Assembly (NCBI RefSeq): GCF_006716745.1
Contig: NZ_VFPP01000001.1
Span: 4,464,001-4,528,000, forward strand
Origin: Saccharothrix saharensis
Lineage (GTDB): Bacteria > Actinomycetota > Actinomycetes > Mycobacteriales > Pseudonocardiaceae
Direction: 5' to 3'
DNA: 64,000 bases
Numbering within the stretch: position 1 is the first letter of the stretch; the number at the start of each line of letters is the position of its first letter. Made by a program: the position numbers and the translations under genes. Shown here piece after piece: positions 38,091 through 48,719 of this stretch. A model generated the notes under the pieces. The model searched no databases. It was not told the DNA's origin and worked only from the letters and a program-made list of their open reading frames with translations.

Positions 38091-39653
38091 ATGCGCCTGA
38101 TGGCTGTGCCCGCCGCCGCCGTGCTGGTCGCGCTCTGCGCCGCACCCGCCCTCGCCCAGCCGACGACGACGCCGGTGCCGGGACCGCGCGACCCGAACCA
38201 GCCGCCGGTGTCCTCGGGGCCGCCGCTGAGCGCGCACGCGGTCGGTGACGCGGGCACCGGGCTGGCCGTGGTCCGGCTCGCGCCGGACTCGTCGCCCACC
38301 GGCACGATCCTGCCCGGCTTCGGCGAGCAACTGCCCCGGCAGTCGGCGGCCGAGATCGGCGTCGGCCTCGCCTCCGCCCAGGCGAACACCGAGGCGTACC
38401 TGTCCTATGAACGGGCGGTCGCGCAGGCGTCACCGCTGGGCTTCGCGGTGCAGGGCCGCGCGCCGCAGACGCCGGGCACGCTGGTGCAGACCGCTTCGCC
38501 GGACAACGCCGAGCCCGTCACCGGCGGCCTCACGCCGCCCGCCACCCCGCTGGACGCCCTGCTCAAGGTCGGCCTGCTCAACGGCAGCGCGCACGCCCGC
38601 TGGGACGACGAACTCGGTCCGTGCGTGTCGCCGCTCGCCGACGCCAAGACCTCCGTCGCGTCCCTGAGCGTCCTCAACGCCATCCCGACCCTGCCGAGCA
38701 CCCCGGACCTCACCGGCCTGCTCACCCAGGACACGCCGAAGCTCGACGCGGCCGCCAAGCAGGCACTGATCGACGACGTCAAGCAGCTCACCGCGCCGCT
38801 GAGCCAACTCGGCGGCCTGCTCTCCGGCACACCCGACACGGGCGCGAACGGCTCGCTGCTGAGCCTGCCCGAGACGCTCGCCGCCCACTCCACCGTCGAG
38901 CTGGTCGACCTGCCGGGCAGCCCGAACAAGGCCGTGCGGTCGACGTCGACGCTCCAGGCCGCGAGCATCCGGCTCCTGGCCGGCACGCCCGCCGAGATCC
39001 GCGTCGACGTGGTGAGCCGGCCGACCCTGACCGCGCTGTCGACCGGTGACCAGGCCACGTCCGGGATCACGTACACCGCTCCCGTGCTGCGGGTCGGCCA
39101 GGGCGGCAGGGAACTGGGCACGCTCGACGCGGCCAACCCGAAGCTGGACGTCCCGATCGGCGTCACCGCCGGTCAGGAGCTGCCGCTCGTGGGCGCGTTG
39201 GCGGAAGGCCTGCCCAAGCTGGACATCGGCGTGCTGCGGTTGCAGGTGGCGCAGCTCAACCGGAAGGACATGGTGCTCGACGGCCCGCTCCAGCAGGGCG
39301 GACCTACCGTCAACGGGTACATGCTCGGCGCCACCGCACGCCTGCTCGACCTCCAGCTCCTGCCGACCGACGCGCTCGGCCTGCCGAACCTGCCGTCGGC
39401 GTTGGCGCAGGTGTCCCTGGGCGAGCAGATCGTGCGCGCGGCGGCCCCGAACGGCGGCGTGGTGTGCGCACCGGCGCAGGCGCCGCCGGGTGGTGGCGGC
39501 CAGGCGGCCCCACCCAAGAAGGGCCAACCGCTGGCCTACACGAACGCCGCCTACAAGACGGTGCCGATCTTCTGGACCGGCACGGCGCTGCTGCTGGTCG
39601 GCGTGGTGCTGGTCGCCGCCCTGCCGGCCCGCCGCCGCCCGCTGACGCCGTGA
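38091..39653 (+). CDS. Large exported protein with C-terminal membrane anchor
   Basis: 520 residues, not recognised as any named family. A cleavable signal peptide (MRLMAVPAAAVLVALCAAPALAQ, cut after ALA) precedes a 460-residue extracytoplasmic region rich in Leu/Pro/Thr with a repetitive beta-strand feel (VRLAPDS, LGTLDAANPKLDVPIGV, VLDGPLQQGGPTVNGYMLGATARLLDLQLLP). Two lone Cys are at about 191 and 463. A Gly/Pro spacer and a C-terminal helix (VPIFWTGTALLLVGVVLVAAL) with a basic tail (PARRRPLTP) end it, so the protein is held on the outer face of the membrane. AGGGAGGT lies eight bases before the ATG at 38091. Confidence 0.8.
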   Translation: MRLMAVPAAAVLVALCAAPALAQPTTTPVPGPRDPNQPPVSSGPPLSAHAVGDAGTGLAVVRLAPDSSPTGTILPGFGEQLPRQSAAEIGVGLASAQANTEAYLSYERAVAQASPLGFAVQGRAPQTPGTLVQTASPDNAEPVTGGLTPPATPLDALLKVGLLNGSAHARWDDELGPCVSPLADAKTSVASLSVLNAIPTLPSTPDLTGLLTQDTPKLDAAAKQALIDDVKQLTAPLSQLGGLLSGTPDTGANGSLLSLPETLAAHSTVELVDLPGSPNKAVRSTSTLQAASIRLLAGTPAEIRVDVVSRPTLTALSTGDQATSGITYTAPVLRVGQGGRELGTLDAANPKLDVPIGVTAGQELPLVGALAEGLPKLDIGVLRLQVAQLNRKDMVLDGPLQQGGPTVNGYMLGATARLLDLQLLPTDALGLPNLPSALAQVSLGEQIVRAAAPNGGVVCAPAQAPPGGGGQAAPPKKGQPLAYTNAAYKTVPIFWTGTALLLVGVVLVAALPARRRPLTP

Positions 39654-40853
39654 TCAGCCCCGCTGGAGCGTGGTGAGCATGGCCTCGATGGCGATCCGCG
39701 GCTTCACGTTCAGCTCCAGCGCGGTCCGGCAGTCCAGCACGGCCTCCAGCCGGCGCAACGCCGACTCCGGCGTCCACGAGGAGGCCGCCGCGCGCGCGTC
39801 CTCGGCCCGGTCCGGGTGGTTGAGCACAGCGGGCGCGCCGGTCGCGGTCACCAGCACGTCCCGGTAGAACGCGGCCAGGTCGACCAGCGCCTGGTCCAGC
39901 GAGTCGCGCTGGGTGCGGGTGGCCCGCGACTTCTGCCGCTTCTCCAGGTCCTTCAGCGCGCCCTTGGCCCCGCGGGTCGCGGCGGCCGTGCCCTTGCCCG
40001 TGCCGCCCGCGCCCATCGCGGTCTCCAACGCCTCGCGCTCGGCCTGGTCGCGGCCCTCGTTCGCGGTCTGCGCGTCACCCTCGGCGGCCGACACGAGCTG
40101 GTCGGCGCAGGTGAAGATGTCCGCGGGCCGGCGCAGCGCCATCGGGATGCGCAGCACGGCCTCGCGCCGGGCCCGCGACTGCTCGTCGGTGGCCAGCCGC
40201 CGCGCCCGGCCCACGTGCCCGCCGCACACCGAGGCCGCCCACGACGCCACCTCCGGCGCCACGCCCTCGACCTCCAGCGCCGCCGCGATCGACGCGGTCC
40301 GGGGGGTGGCCAGCGACACGATCCGGCACCGCGACCGGATGGTCACCGACACGTCGTCGGGGTGGTCCGACGGCGCGCACAGCAGGAACACGGTCCGCGC
40401 GGGGGGTTCCTCCACCGCTTTGAGCAGCGCGTTCGCCGCACCCTCGGTGAGCCGGTCGGCGTCGGCGATGATCACCACCTGCCAGCGCCCGGACGTCGGC
40501 CGCCGGGCCGACACCTGCACCAGCGACCGCATCTCGGCCACCGAGATCGACAGGCCCTCGGGCGCGACCACCCGCACGTCGGCGTGCGTCCCCGCCAGGG
40601 TCGTGTGGCACCCGGCGCACGAGCCGCAGCCCGGCCGGTCGTCCACGGCGGTGCACTGCAACGCGGCGGCGAACGCCCGTGCCGCCACCGAGCGACCCGA
40701 GCCGGGCGGCCCGGTGAACAGCCACGCGTGGGTCATCGCACCCGGCGCGGGCGACCCGCCCGCCACGATCGACGCGGCCGCCTCCGCCGCCGCCGACAGC
40801 ACCTCGACCGCCTCGGGCTGGCCGACGACGTCGCCCCACACACCACGGTTCAC
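39654..40853 (-). CDS. holB: DNA polymerase III subunit delta'
   Basis: 399 residues. Clamp-loader subunit. GVWGDVVGQPEAVEVL begins the AAA+ domain; the P-loop-like GPPGSGRSVAARAF has Arg in place of Lys, as usual for non-hydrolysing delta'. Four zinc cysteines are in CTAVDDRPGCGSCAGCH, and SVAEMRSLVQ...WQVVIIADADRLTEGAANALLKAVEEPPARTVFLLCA is the DEAD-like/sensor region. It follows the MFS-Tmk gene by 20 bases and is Rv3644c-like by position. A Gly/Ala/Lys-rich stretch near 285 is an insertion. Confidence 0.94.
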   Translation of the reverse strand: MNRGVWGDVVGQPEAVEVLSAAAEAAASIVAGGSPAPGAMTHAWLFTGPPGSGRSVAARAFAAALQCTAVDDRPGCGSCAGCHTTLAGTHADVRVVAPEGLSISVAEMRSLVQVSARRPTSGRWQVVIIADADRLTEGAANALLKAVEEPPARTVFLLCAPSDHPDDVSVTIRSRCRIVSLATPRTASIAAALEVEGVAPEVASWAASVCGGHVGRARRLATDEQSRARREAVLRIPMALRRPADIFTCADQLVSAAEGDAQTANEGRDQAEREALETAMGAGGTGKGTAAATRGAKGALKDLEKRQKSRATRTQRDSLDQALVDLAAFYRDVLVTATGAPAVLNHPDRAEDARAAASSWTPESALRRLEAVLDCRTALELNVKPRIAIEAMLTTLQRG

Positions 40854-40873
40854 GAGGCGACCGTACCGATCCG

Positions 40874-42901
40874 TCAGGACGTCTCCGCCACCGGCTCGGC
40901 GGGCATCCGGGTCCGCCGCGCGAGCAGCGGGAGCACGGCGGAGCGCACCCGTTCGGCGACCTCGTCCTCGGTGCCGTCGGCGTCGACCACGACGTAGCGC
41001 TCCGGGTCGGCCGAGGCCATGTCGGTCAGCAGCTTCTGCACCCGCCAGTGGTGCTCGACGGTGTCCAGCGTGCCGCCGGAGGCCCGCACCTGCGACGGCG
41101 TGCGGTCCAGCAGCACGGTCATGTCCGGGCGCAGCCGCCCGGTGGCCCAGTCGACCAGGCCCTCGACCTCGCGCGGCTCCACGCTGCCCGCCGCGCTGAA
41201 GTGCGCCAACGGGCTGTCCACGTACCGCTCCATCACGACCAGCGCGCCGTTGTCCAGCGCGGGCCGCACCTCGCGCTCCACCACGTCGGCCCGCACGGCG
41301 GCGGCCACCAGCGCGTGCGCCCGCACGCCCGCCAGGTCCGCGGTGGACAGCAGGTTGCGCAGCCGCTGCTCGTCCAGGTCCGGGTCGGAGGCCAGCACGA
41401 CCTCGCGGCCGCTCTCGCGCAACGCCTCGGCCAGCCGTCTGGCCTGCACGGACGTGTCCTGCCGGGTGTCACCCTCGACGGCGATGAGCACGCCGGCGGT
41501 CCGCCGGGCCCGGCGGCGCAGCGCGGCGAGCAGGTCGGACAGGATCGGCTCGGACCGCCGGTTGTCCATCTGCCGGTAGGCGATCAGCCCGAGCAGGGCG
41601 GCGATCACGCCCGCGCCGAACATCACCGGCCGCGTGCCGTCCACCACCATCGGGTGACCGAAGATCGTGACCGTCCGCTTCTGCACCAGCGTGACCAGCA
41701 GCGGCGCGGCGGCGGACGCCGCGAACAGCACCACCTTGAGCAGCGACTGGAGCAGCGCCACGGTCCGGCCGCGCATCGCGTCCTCGACCTGCGAGCCGAC
41801 GATGGTCAGGCCGGTCAGGAACGCCATGCCCGCCGACGCGCCGACGCACGCCACCGCGACCAGCGCCACCCACAGGTGCGGCGCGAACGCCACGAACAGC
41901 AGGCTCACGCCGGCGACCAGGATCGTCACGCCGAACAGCCGGTCGTAGGGCAGCCGCCGGGCCATCCGCGGCGCGGTCGCCATGCCCAGCGCCAGGCCCG
42001 CGAACACGGCCACGAACAGCAGGCCGAACGTGGAGTCGCCGCCCAGCAGCGACAGCGAGTAGGGGGTGGCCGTGCCGATCACCGCGCCGGCCGCGGCGAA
42101 CGCGCCGATCATGCCGATGACCAGGCCGCGGACCAGCGGCGTGCGGGCGGCGTACTTCATGCCGTCGCGCAGCATGGCGAAGAAGCCCGGCGCCTCGCCG
42201 TTCTCCCGGGTGCGCTTGACCGCGGCGATCCGGCCGGACAGCTCCGGGATGCGGGTGGCCACGATGATGGCCGACGTCACGTACAGCGCGCCGTTGACCA
42301 TGACCGCGATGGTCGCGATGCGGAACTCGAGGTCGCTGTTCTGCAGGCCGAGGTAGCCGGGGATGCCGGAGATGATCGAGTACAGGCCCGCGCCGGAGAT
42401 GACCGAGATGCCGTAGGTCATCACCAAGCCGAGCTGGTTGGCCGTCTCCACCTGGTCGGGCCGGCGCAGCAGGTTCGGCACCGCCGAGTCCTTGGCCGGG
42501 ATCCACAGCATCGCGCAGCAGCCGACCAGGAAGTTCGCGATGAACAACCACCACGCCGTGCCGACCAGCGCGATCGAGATGAACAGGCCGCCGCGCAGCA
42601 GGTCGCAGACCACCATGATCTTGCGGCGGTCGAACCGGTCCGCGAGCACGCCGCCGAGGGGCGCGAACAGGATTCCGGGCAGCAGCTGGGTCAGGACCAC
42701 CAGGCTGAGCGAGAAGCTCTGCCACTGGTAGCTGTCCATCATCTTGGTGACCAGGCCCGTCAAGGCCAGCAATGACAGCCAGTCACCAACGCTGCACAGA
42801 TAGGTGACACCCCAGAGCCTGCGGAACGGCCGGATCGCCAACACGCTGCGAATCCGGTGGCTGGTCGAGGCCGCTGTGCCGCCGTCTTGGATGGTGCTCA
42901 C
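40874..42901 (-). CDS. MFS transporter fused to thymidylate-kinase-like domain (kinase site degenerate)
   Basis: 675 residues. Residues 1-440 form a 12-helix MFS permease (FAPLGGVLADRFDRRKIMVVCDLLRGG is motif A). Residues about 470-675 align with thymidylate kinase: VVMERYVDSPLAHFSAAG matches the DRYVDSSLAYQG motif, and WATGRLRPDMTVLLDRTP the following strand. The P-loop that should read GxDGxGKST is EGDTRQDTSVQ, lacking Gly-Lys, and DRY has become ERY. The fusion is known in actinobacteria as a bifunctional annotation; here the kinase half looks inactive. It lies between a small membrane protein and holB, the usual tmk-holB context. Confidence 0.85.
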   Translation of the reverse strand: MSTIQDGGTAASTSHRIRSVLAIRPFRRLWGVTYLCSVGDWLSLLALTGLVTKMMDSYQWQSFSLSLVVLTQLLPGILFAPLGGVLADRFDRRKIMVVCDLLRGGLFISIALVGTAWWLFIANFLVGCCAMLWIPAKDSAVPNLLRRPDQVETANQLGLVMTYGISVISGAGLYSIISGIPGYLGLQNSDLEFRIATIAVMVNGALYVTSAIIVATRIPELSGRIAAVKRTRENGEAPGFFAMLRDGMKYAARTPLVRGLVIGMIGAFAAAGAVIGTATPYSLSLLGGDSTFGLLFVAVFAGLALGMATAPRMARRLPYDRLFGVTILVAGVSLLFVAFAPHLWVALVAVACVGASAGMAFLTGLTIVGSQVEDAMRGRTVALLQSLLKVVLFAASAAAPLLVTLVQKRTVTIFGHPMVVDGTRPVMFGAGVIAALLGLIAYRQMDNRRSEPILSDLLAALRRRARRTAGVLIAVEGDTRQDTSVQARRLAEALRESGREVVLASDPDLDEQRLRNLLSTADLAGVRAHALVAAAVRADVVEREVRPALDNGALVVMERYVDSPLAHFSAAGSVEPREVEGLVDWATGRLRPDMTVLLDRTPSQVRASGGTLDTVEHHWRVQKLLTDMASADPERYVVVDADGTEDEVAERVRSAVLPLLARRTRMPAEPVAETS

Positions 42902-42985
42902 CCCCGCCGATGGTGCAGGCAGTCAGGGTAGCCGGACCGGTTCACCCGCCTGACCACATCCGCCGTTCGGGTGACCGAAGCGAGA

Positions 42986-43423
42986 TCATCGCAGTAGGTC
43001 GACCACTGCCTCGATGATCTCACGCACCACGTTGAAGAGCAGCCCGCTGAGCGCGGCCAGCACGACCAGGCACCCGATCAGCCCGGCCTTGCCCTTCTTC
43101 GGCCCCGGTGGCGCGGTCGGCGGGACGACCGGCTGCTGTGCCTGACGAGGTGCCGGCCGCGCGCGCGACCCGGGCACGGCGGGCTGCCCCTGGACGTGCT
43201 GGACGGGCCGGGGTGGGGCCGACCGTCGGGCCGTCGCCCGGGGCGGCGCAACGCCCTCCGGGTCGGGCGCTGGAGGCGGCACGACGACCGGAACCACCTG
43301 GTCGGGTGCCCGGTAGGGCTGCTCGCCCGTCACCAGGCCCGCGAGCGGGTCCGGGAACACGGGCGGGGGCGGGGGCGGCTGCGTCCCGTCGTGACCGGTC
43401 CGACCGGTACCCGAGTCGTCCAC
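42986..43423 (-). CDS. Proline-rich small membrane protein
   Basis: 145 residues. The first 108 are Pro/Arg-rich and disordered (PPPPPPVFPDPLAGL...RQAQQPVVPPTAPPGPKKGK); one helix (AGLIGCLVVLAALSGLLFNVV) and a short amphipathic end (REIIEAVVDLLR) follow. No family recognised. It is 13 bases past topA with GGGAGGCGGGG before the GTG start, and in the same direction as the MFS-Tmk gene, so the three appear to be one operon. Confidence 0.7.
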   Translation of the reverse strand: MDDSGTGRTGHDGTQPPPPPPVFPDPLAGLVTGEQPYRAPDQVVPVVVPPPAPDPEGVAPPRATARRSAPPRPVQHVQGQPAVPGSRARPAPRQAQQPVVPPTAPPGPKKGKAGLIGCLVVLAALSGLLFNVVREIIEAVVDLLR

Positions 43424-43436
43424 CGCCCCGCCTCCC

Positions 43437-46199
<2,763 letters not shown>

Positions 46200-46325
46200 G
46201 CCGTCCCGCTCTCTTCGAACACTGTGTCCCGACCCGCCAGTGTGCACTGTCCTTTGTCGCCGCTGGGCAGCCCTGGTCGGGACAGGGTGACACAACTGTG
46301 CCGGATCCTCCGCCAACCCGACGCG

Positions 46326-47252
46326 CTACGCGGCCGGCCAGGTGCGTTCAGCGACGCCCCGCGGGGCCCGTCCGACCAGCTCGGCGAGCCGTTCGAGCCG
46401 TCGCCTGCCGGCCACGCGCAGCGCCGGCCCGCCGGCTCTCCCGGTCAAGAGTGTCGAGGGCAGGCCCGACGTGGCCAATGCTTTTCGCAACGGTTCGTGC
46501 GTGTCGGGGGCTTCCGGGTCGAGGCCGAGGAGGTACCCGGAGCCGGACTCGACCCATCGGCCGGACGCGAGCGCCCACAGCCGCAGCGCCGCGCCGTCGA
46601 GGGCGAAGTCGGGTGGGACGACCTTGCGGTCGCCGTCGAGCCACCGGGCCGCCAGCCCGGCCAGGTCGGTGCGGAAAGCCGTCACGACCTGCCACGACTC
46701 GGTGAACTCGGGCTCCGGCCCCACCGCCTCGGGTTCGGCCGCCCCGGGTTCGGCCGCCCCGGGTTCGGCCGCCCCGGCGCCGGCCGCGGGTTCGGCGTCC
46801 GGCTCGGGCTCGGGTGCCGCCGGTCGGCTCCGGCCCGAACCGATCACCACGGGTGCGAAGCCGTCCTGCTCGTCGTCGACCGGGGCGTCGAGCACCTCGT
46901 CCAGCGGCTCGTCCGGTGCGGTGCCGTCGGGAACGTCCCCGTCCTGGGGGAGCCCGTCCGGGGGTACCTCGTCCGGGTGGATGCCGTCCGGGGCGCCGCA
47001 CCCAGTCACCGGCTCGTCCCCGGCCTCGACCCGCACCGGCGTCCTGACCAGCTCGAACCGCGCCTGCACGCCCCGCTCGGCCAGCGCCGCCACGACCGCG
47101 GCGGCCCGGTCCCGGGTGTCGAGGGCGATCGACACCCGGGCCGCACGTCCGCGGGCGAAGCCCAGCGCCCGGCCGGGCCCGCACAGCAGGCCCGCCAGGT
47201 CACCGACGCAAGGCTGTCTCGCCTCGGCCGAGTAGAAGGACAGTTGCCCCAC
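46326..47252 (-). CDS. WhiA-like two-repeat protein without helix-turn-helix (Rv3647c-like)
   Basis: 308 residues. The N-terminal block (SFYSAEARQPCVGDLAGLLCGPGRALGFARGRAARVSIALDTRDRAAAVVAALAERG) and C-terminal block (LRLWALASGRWVESGSGYLLGLDPEAPDTHEPLRKALATSG...GGPALRVAGRRRLERLAELVG) resemble in order and pattern the two LAGLIDADG-like repeats of WhiA. A 110-residue acidic Pro/Glu-rich insert with GAAEP repeats separates them. The WhiA C-terminal DNA-binding HTH is absent. TACGCT lies eight bases before the GTG start with no Shine-Dalgarno, suggesting a leaderless mRNA. The WhiA relation is my inference. Confidence 0.75.
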   Translation of the reverse strand: MGQLSFYSAEARQPCVGDLAGLLCGPGRALGFARGRAARVSIALDTRDRAAAVVAALAERGVQARFELVRTPVRVEAGDEPVTGCGAPDGIHPDEVPPDGLPQDGDVPDGTAPDEPLDEVLDAPVDDEQDGFAPVVIGSGRSRPAAPEPEPDAEPAAGAGAAEPGAAEPGAAEPEAVGPEPEFTESWQVVTAFRTDLAGLAARWLDGDRKVVPPDFALDGAALRLWALASGRWVESGSGYLLGLDPEAPDTHEPLRKALATSGLPSTLLTGRAGGPALRVAGRRRLERLAELVGRAPRGVAERTWPAA

Positions 47253-47342
47253 GAAGACGCAGCGTAGAACACACGTTCGACCACGGCCAGTCTCCGAAGG
47301 GCTGAACCACCGACCCCATCGGCCTCACGAGTCACAGCGGTG

Positions 47343-47960
47343 TCAGCCGCCCAGGCTCTTCAGCGTCTCCGTCATCGCCACGCACTCCGGCGCCTGCTTG
47401 AACGCCTCGCCCAGCTTCGGGTCGTCCTGGAGCTTCTTGATCTGCTCCTGGAGCTTGGACGGGTCGGCCTGGTCGCCGCCCAGCTGCTCCAGCTTGGTGG
47501 CGAACTCCGGGTCGGCCGGGTCCAGCGCGGCCAGCTCGGTGTTGACCTCGGTCAGCGTCTTGCCGGAGTCGGTGAAGAACTTCACCAGCTCGTCGTGCAG
47601 CTCCTGGCTCTCGGCCGACGGCGCGCCGAGGTCGTCCAGCTTCCCGCCCGCCTCGGTGAGCGACTTGCCCGCCTTGGAGCTGTAGTCCAGCAGCGCGGCC
47701 TTCTGCACGGCCGGGTCCTCCGCGCCGCCCTCGAACATCGTCTTGAGCAGGGTCATCACGCCCTCGATCGTGGGCCCGATGCCCTCGCAGAACGTGCCGG
47801 TCCACTTGACCGGGTCGGCGTTGGCCGCCGCGGTCGCGGTCGTGGTCGTGGTGGTGGCCGACGAACCGCCGGTCGAGGACGACGAAGAGCCGCCACCGCC
47901 GCACGCCGCCGTGACCAGAACGGCGGCGAACGCGCCGGCCAGCGCAACACGGTGCTTCAC
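47343..47960 (-). CDS. Small helical lipoprotein, copy A
   Basis: 205 residues. Lipoprotein signal (MKHRVALAGAFAAVLVTAAC, lipidated Cys near 20) followed by a Gly/Ser/Thr linker and a mostly helical domain framed by two cysteines (TGTFCEGI near the start, APECVAM near the end). Within it, LDDLGAPSAESQELHDELVKFFTDSGKTL is the most conserved-looking part. No family recognised. GTG 47960 has GGGGGG six bases ahead. The neighbouring gene encodes a protein of the same layout. Confidence 0.8.
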   Translation of the reverse strand: MKHRVALAGAFAAVLVTAACGGGGSSSSSTGGSSATTTTTTATAAANADPVKWTGTFCEGIGPTIEGVMTLLKTMFEGGAEDPAVQKAALLDYSSKAGKSLTEAGGKLDDLGAPSAESQELHDELVKFFTDSGKTLTEVNTELAALDPADPEFATKLEQLGGDQADPSKLQEQIKKLQDDPKLGEAFKQAPECVAMTETLKSLGG

Positions 47961-48003
47961 GAAATGCCCCCCAAATCGGTGAAAAAGGTGAGGGGGCAAC
48001 CTA

Positions 48004-48588
48004 CTACGAAGTCGGTGTGGCGGTCTCCGACGGCCTCAACGTCCGCAGGTCCTGGCAGGCCGCGGCCTTCTCGGCGGCCGACGCCAGCTCCGGCACCGAC
48101 TCCAGCTCCTTCAGCGGCGCGAAGAACGCATCCATCCGGGTGATCGCCTCACCAGCGGCCTGAAGCCCGCCCACGGGGTCGTTCGCGTCCGCCGCCTCGG
48201 TGGCGGCCTTGGCGTCGGTGAAGTTCTTCGCGAGGTCGGTGAAGGTCACCGCCATCTTCTCCACGTACTCGTCACCGCCCGGCACCGGCGACGGCCCGAC
48301 CTCGCGCAGCCTGGCCGCGGTCCGGGCGGACGCGTCGGCCAGCTGGCCCATGTACGCGGCCATCTCGGCCTTGCCCTTCGCGGGGTCGTTCGGGTCGACC
48401 TGCGGCGGCTTCCTCGGCCCCGCGACGAACGTCGTCGTCGCCGTGCACACCTTGTCCATGTACGCCACCGCCGCGGTGTCGGACGGTGTGGCGGACGACG
48501 ACGTGGGCGCGGTGGAGTCACCCCCGGACCCGCACCCGGCGACCACCACGACCAGGGCGGTCGTGGCGACCAGCGGAAGAAGTCTCAT
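48004..48588 (-). CDS. Small helical lipoprotein, copy B
   Basis: 194 residues. Lipobox LVVVVAGC (Cys19), Ser/Thr linker, then a helical domain with a Cys at each end (DKVCTAT and AACQDLRTL), as in the neighbour. The central stretch RLREVGPSPVPGGDEYVEKMAVTFTDLAKNF aligns with the corresponding part of copy A. The two are probably distant tandem paralogues anchored on the outer membrane-face. Function unknown. Confidence 0.82.
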   Translation of the reverse strand: MRLLPLVATTALVVVVAGCGSGGDSTAPTSSSATPSDTAAVAYMDKVCTATTTFVAGPRKPPQVDPNDPAKGKAEMAAYMGQLADASARTAARLREVGPSPVPGGDEYVEKMAVTFTDLAKNFTDAKAATEAADANDPVGGLQAAGEAITRMDAFFAPLKELESVPELASAAEKAAACQDLRTLRPSETATPTS

Positions 48589-48719
48589 CAGGGTGCTCCC
48601 CCTCCGTCTCGGCGTTCCACCGAACAGTGTGCCCCCATCCGGGCGCGGCCACCCGGCCCACCCGTGATGCGCGAGGGCGGGGTGCCTCCGACCGCGGCAC
48701 CCCGCCCCCTACCCACGCG

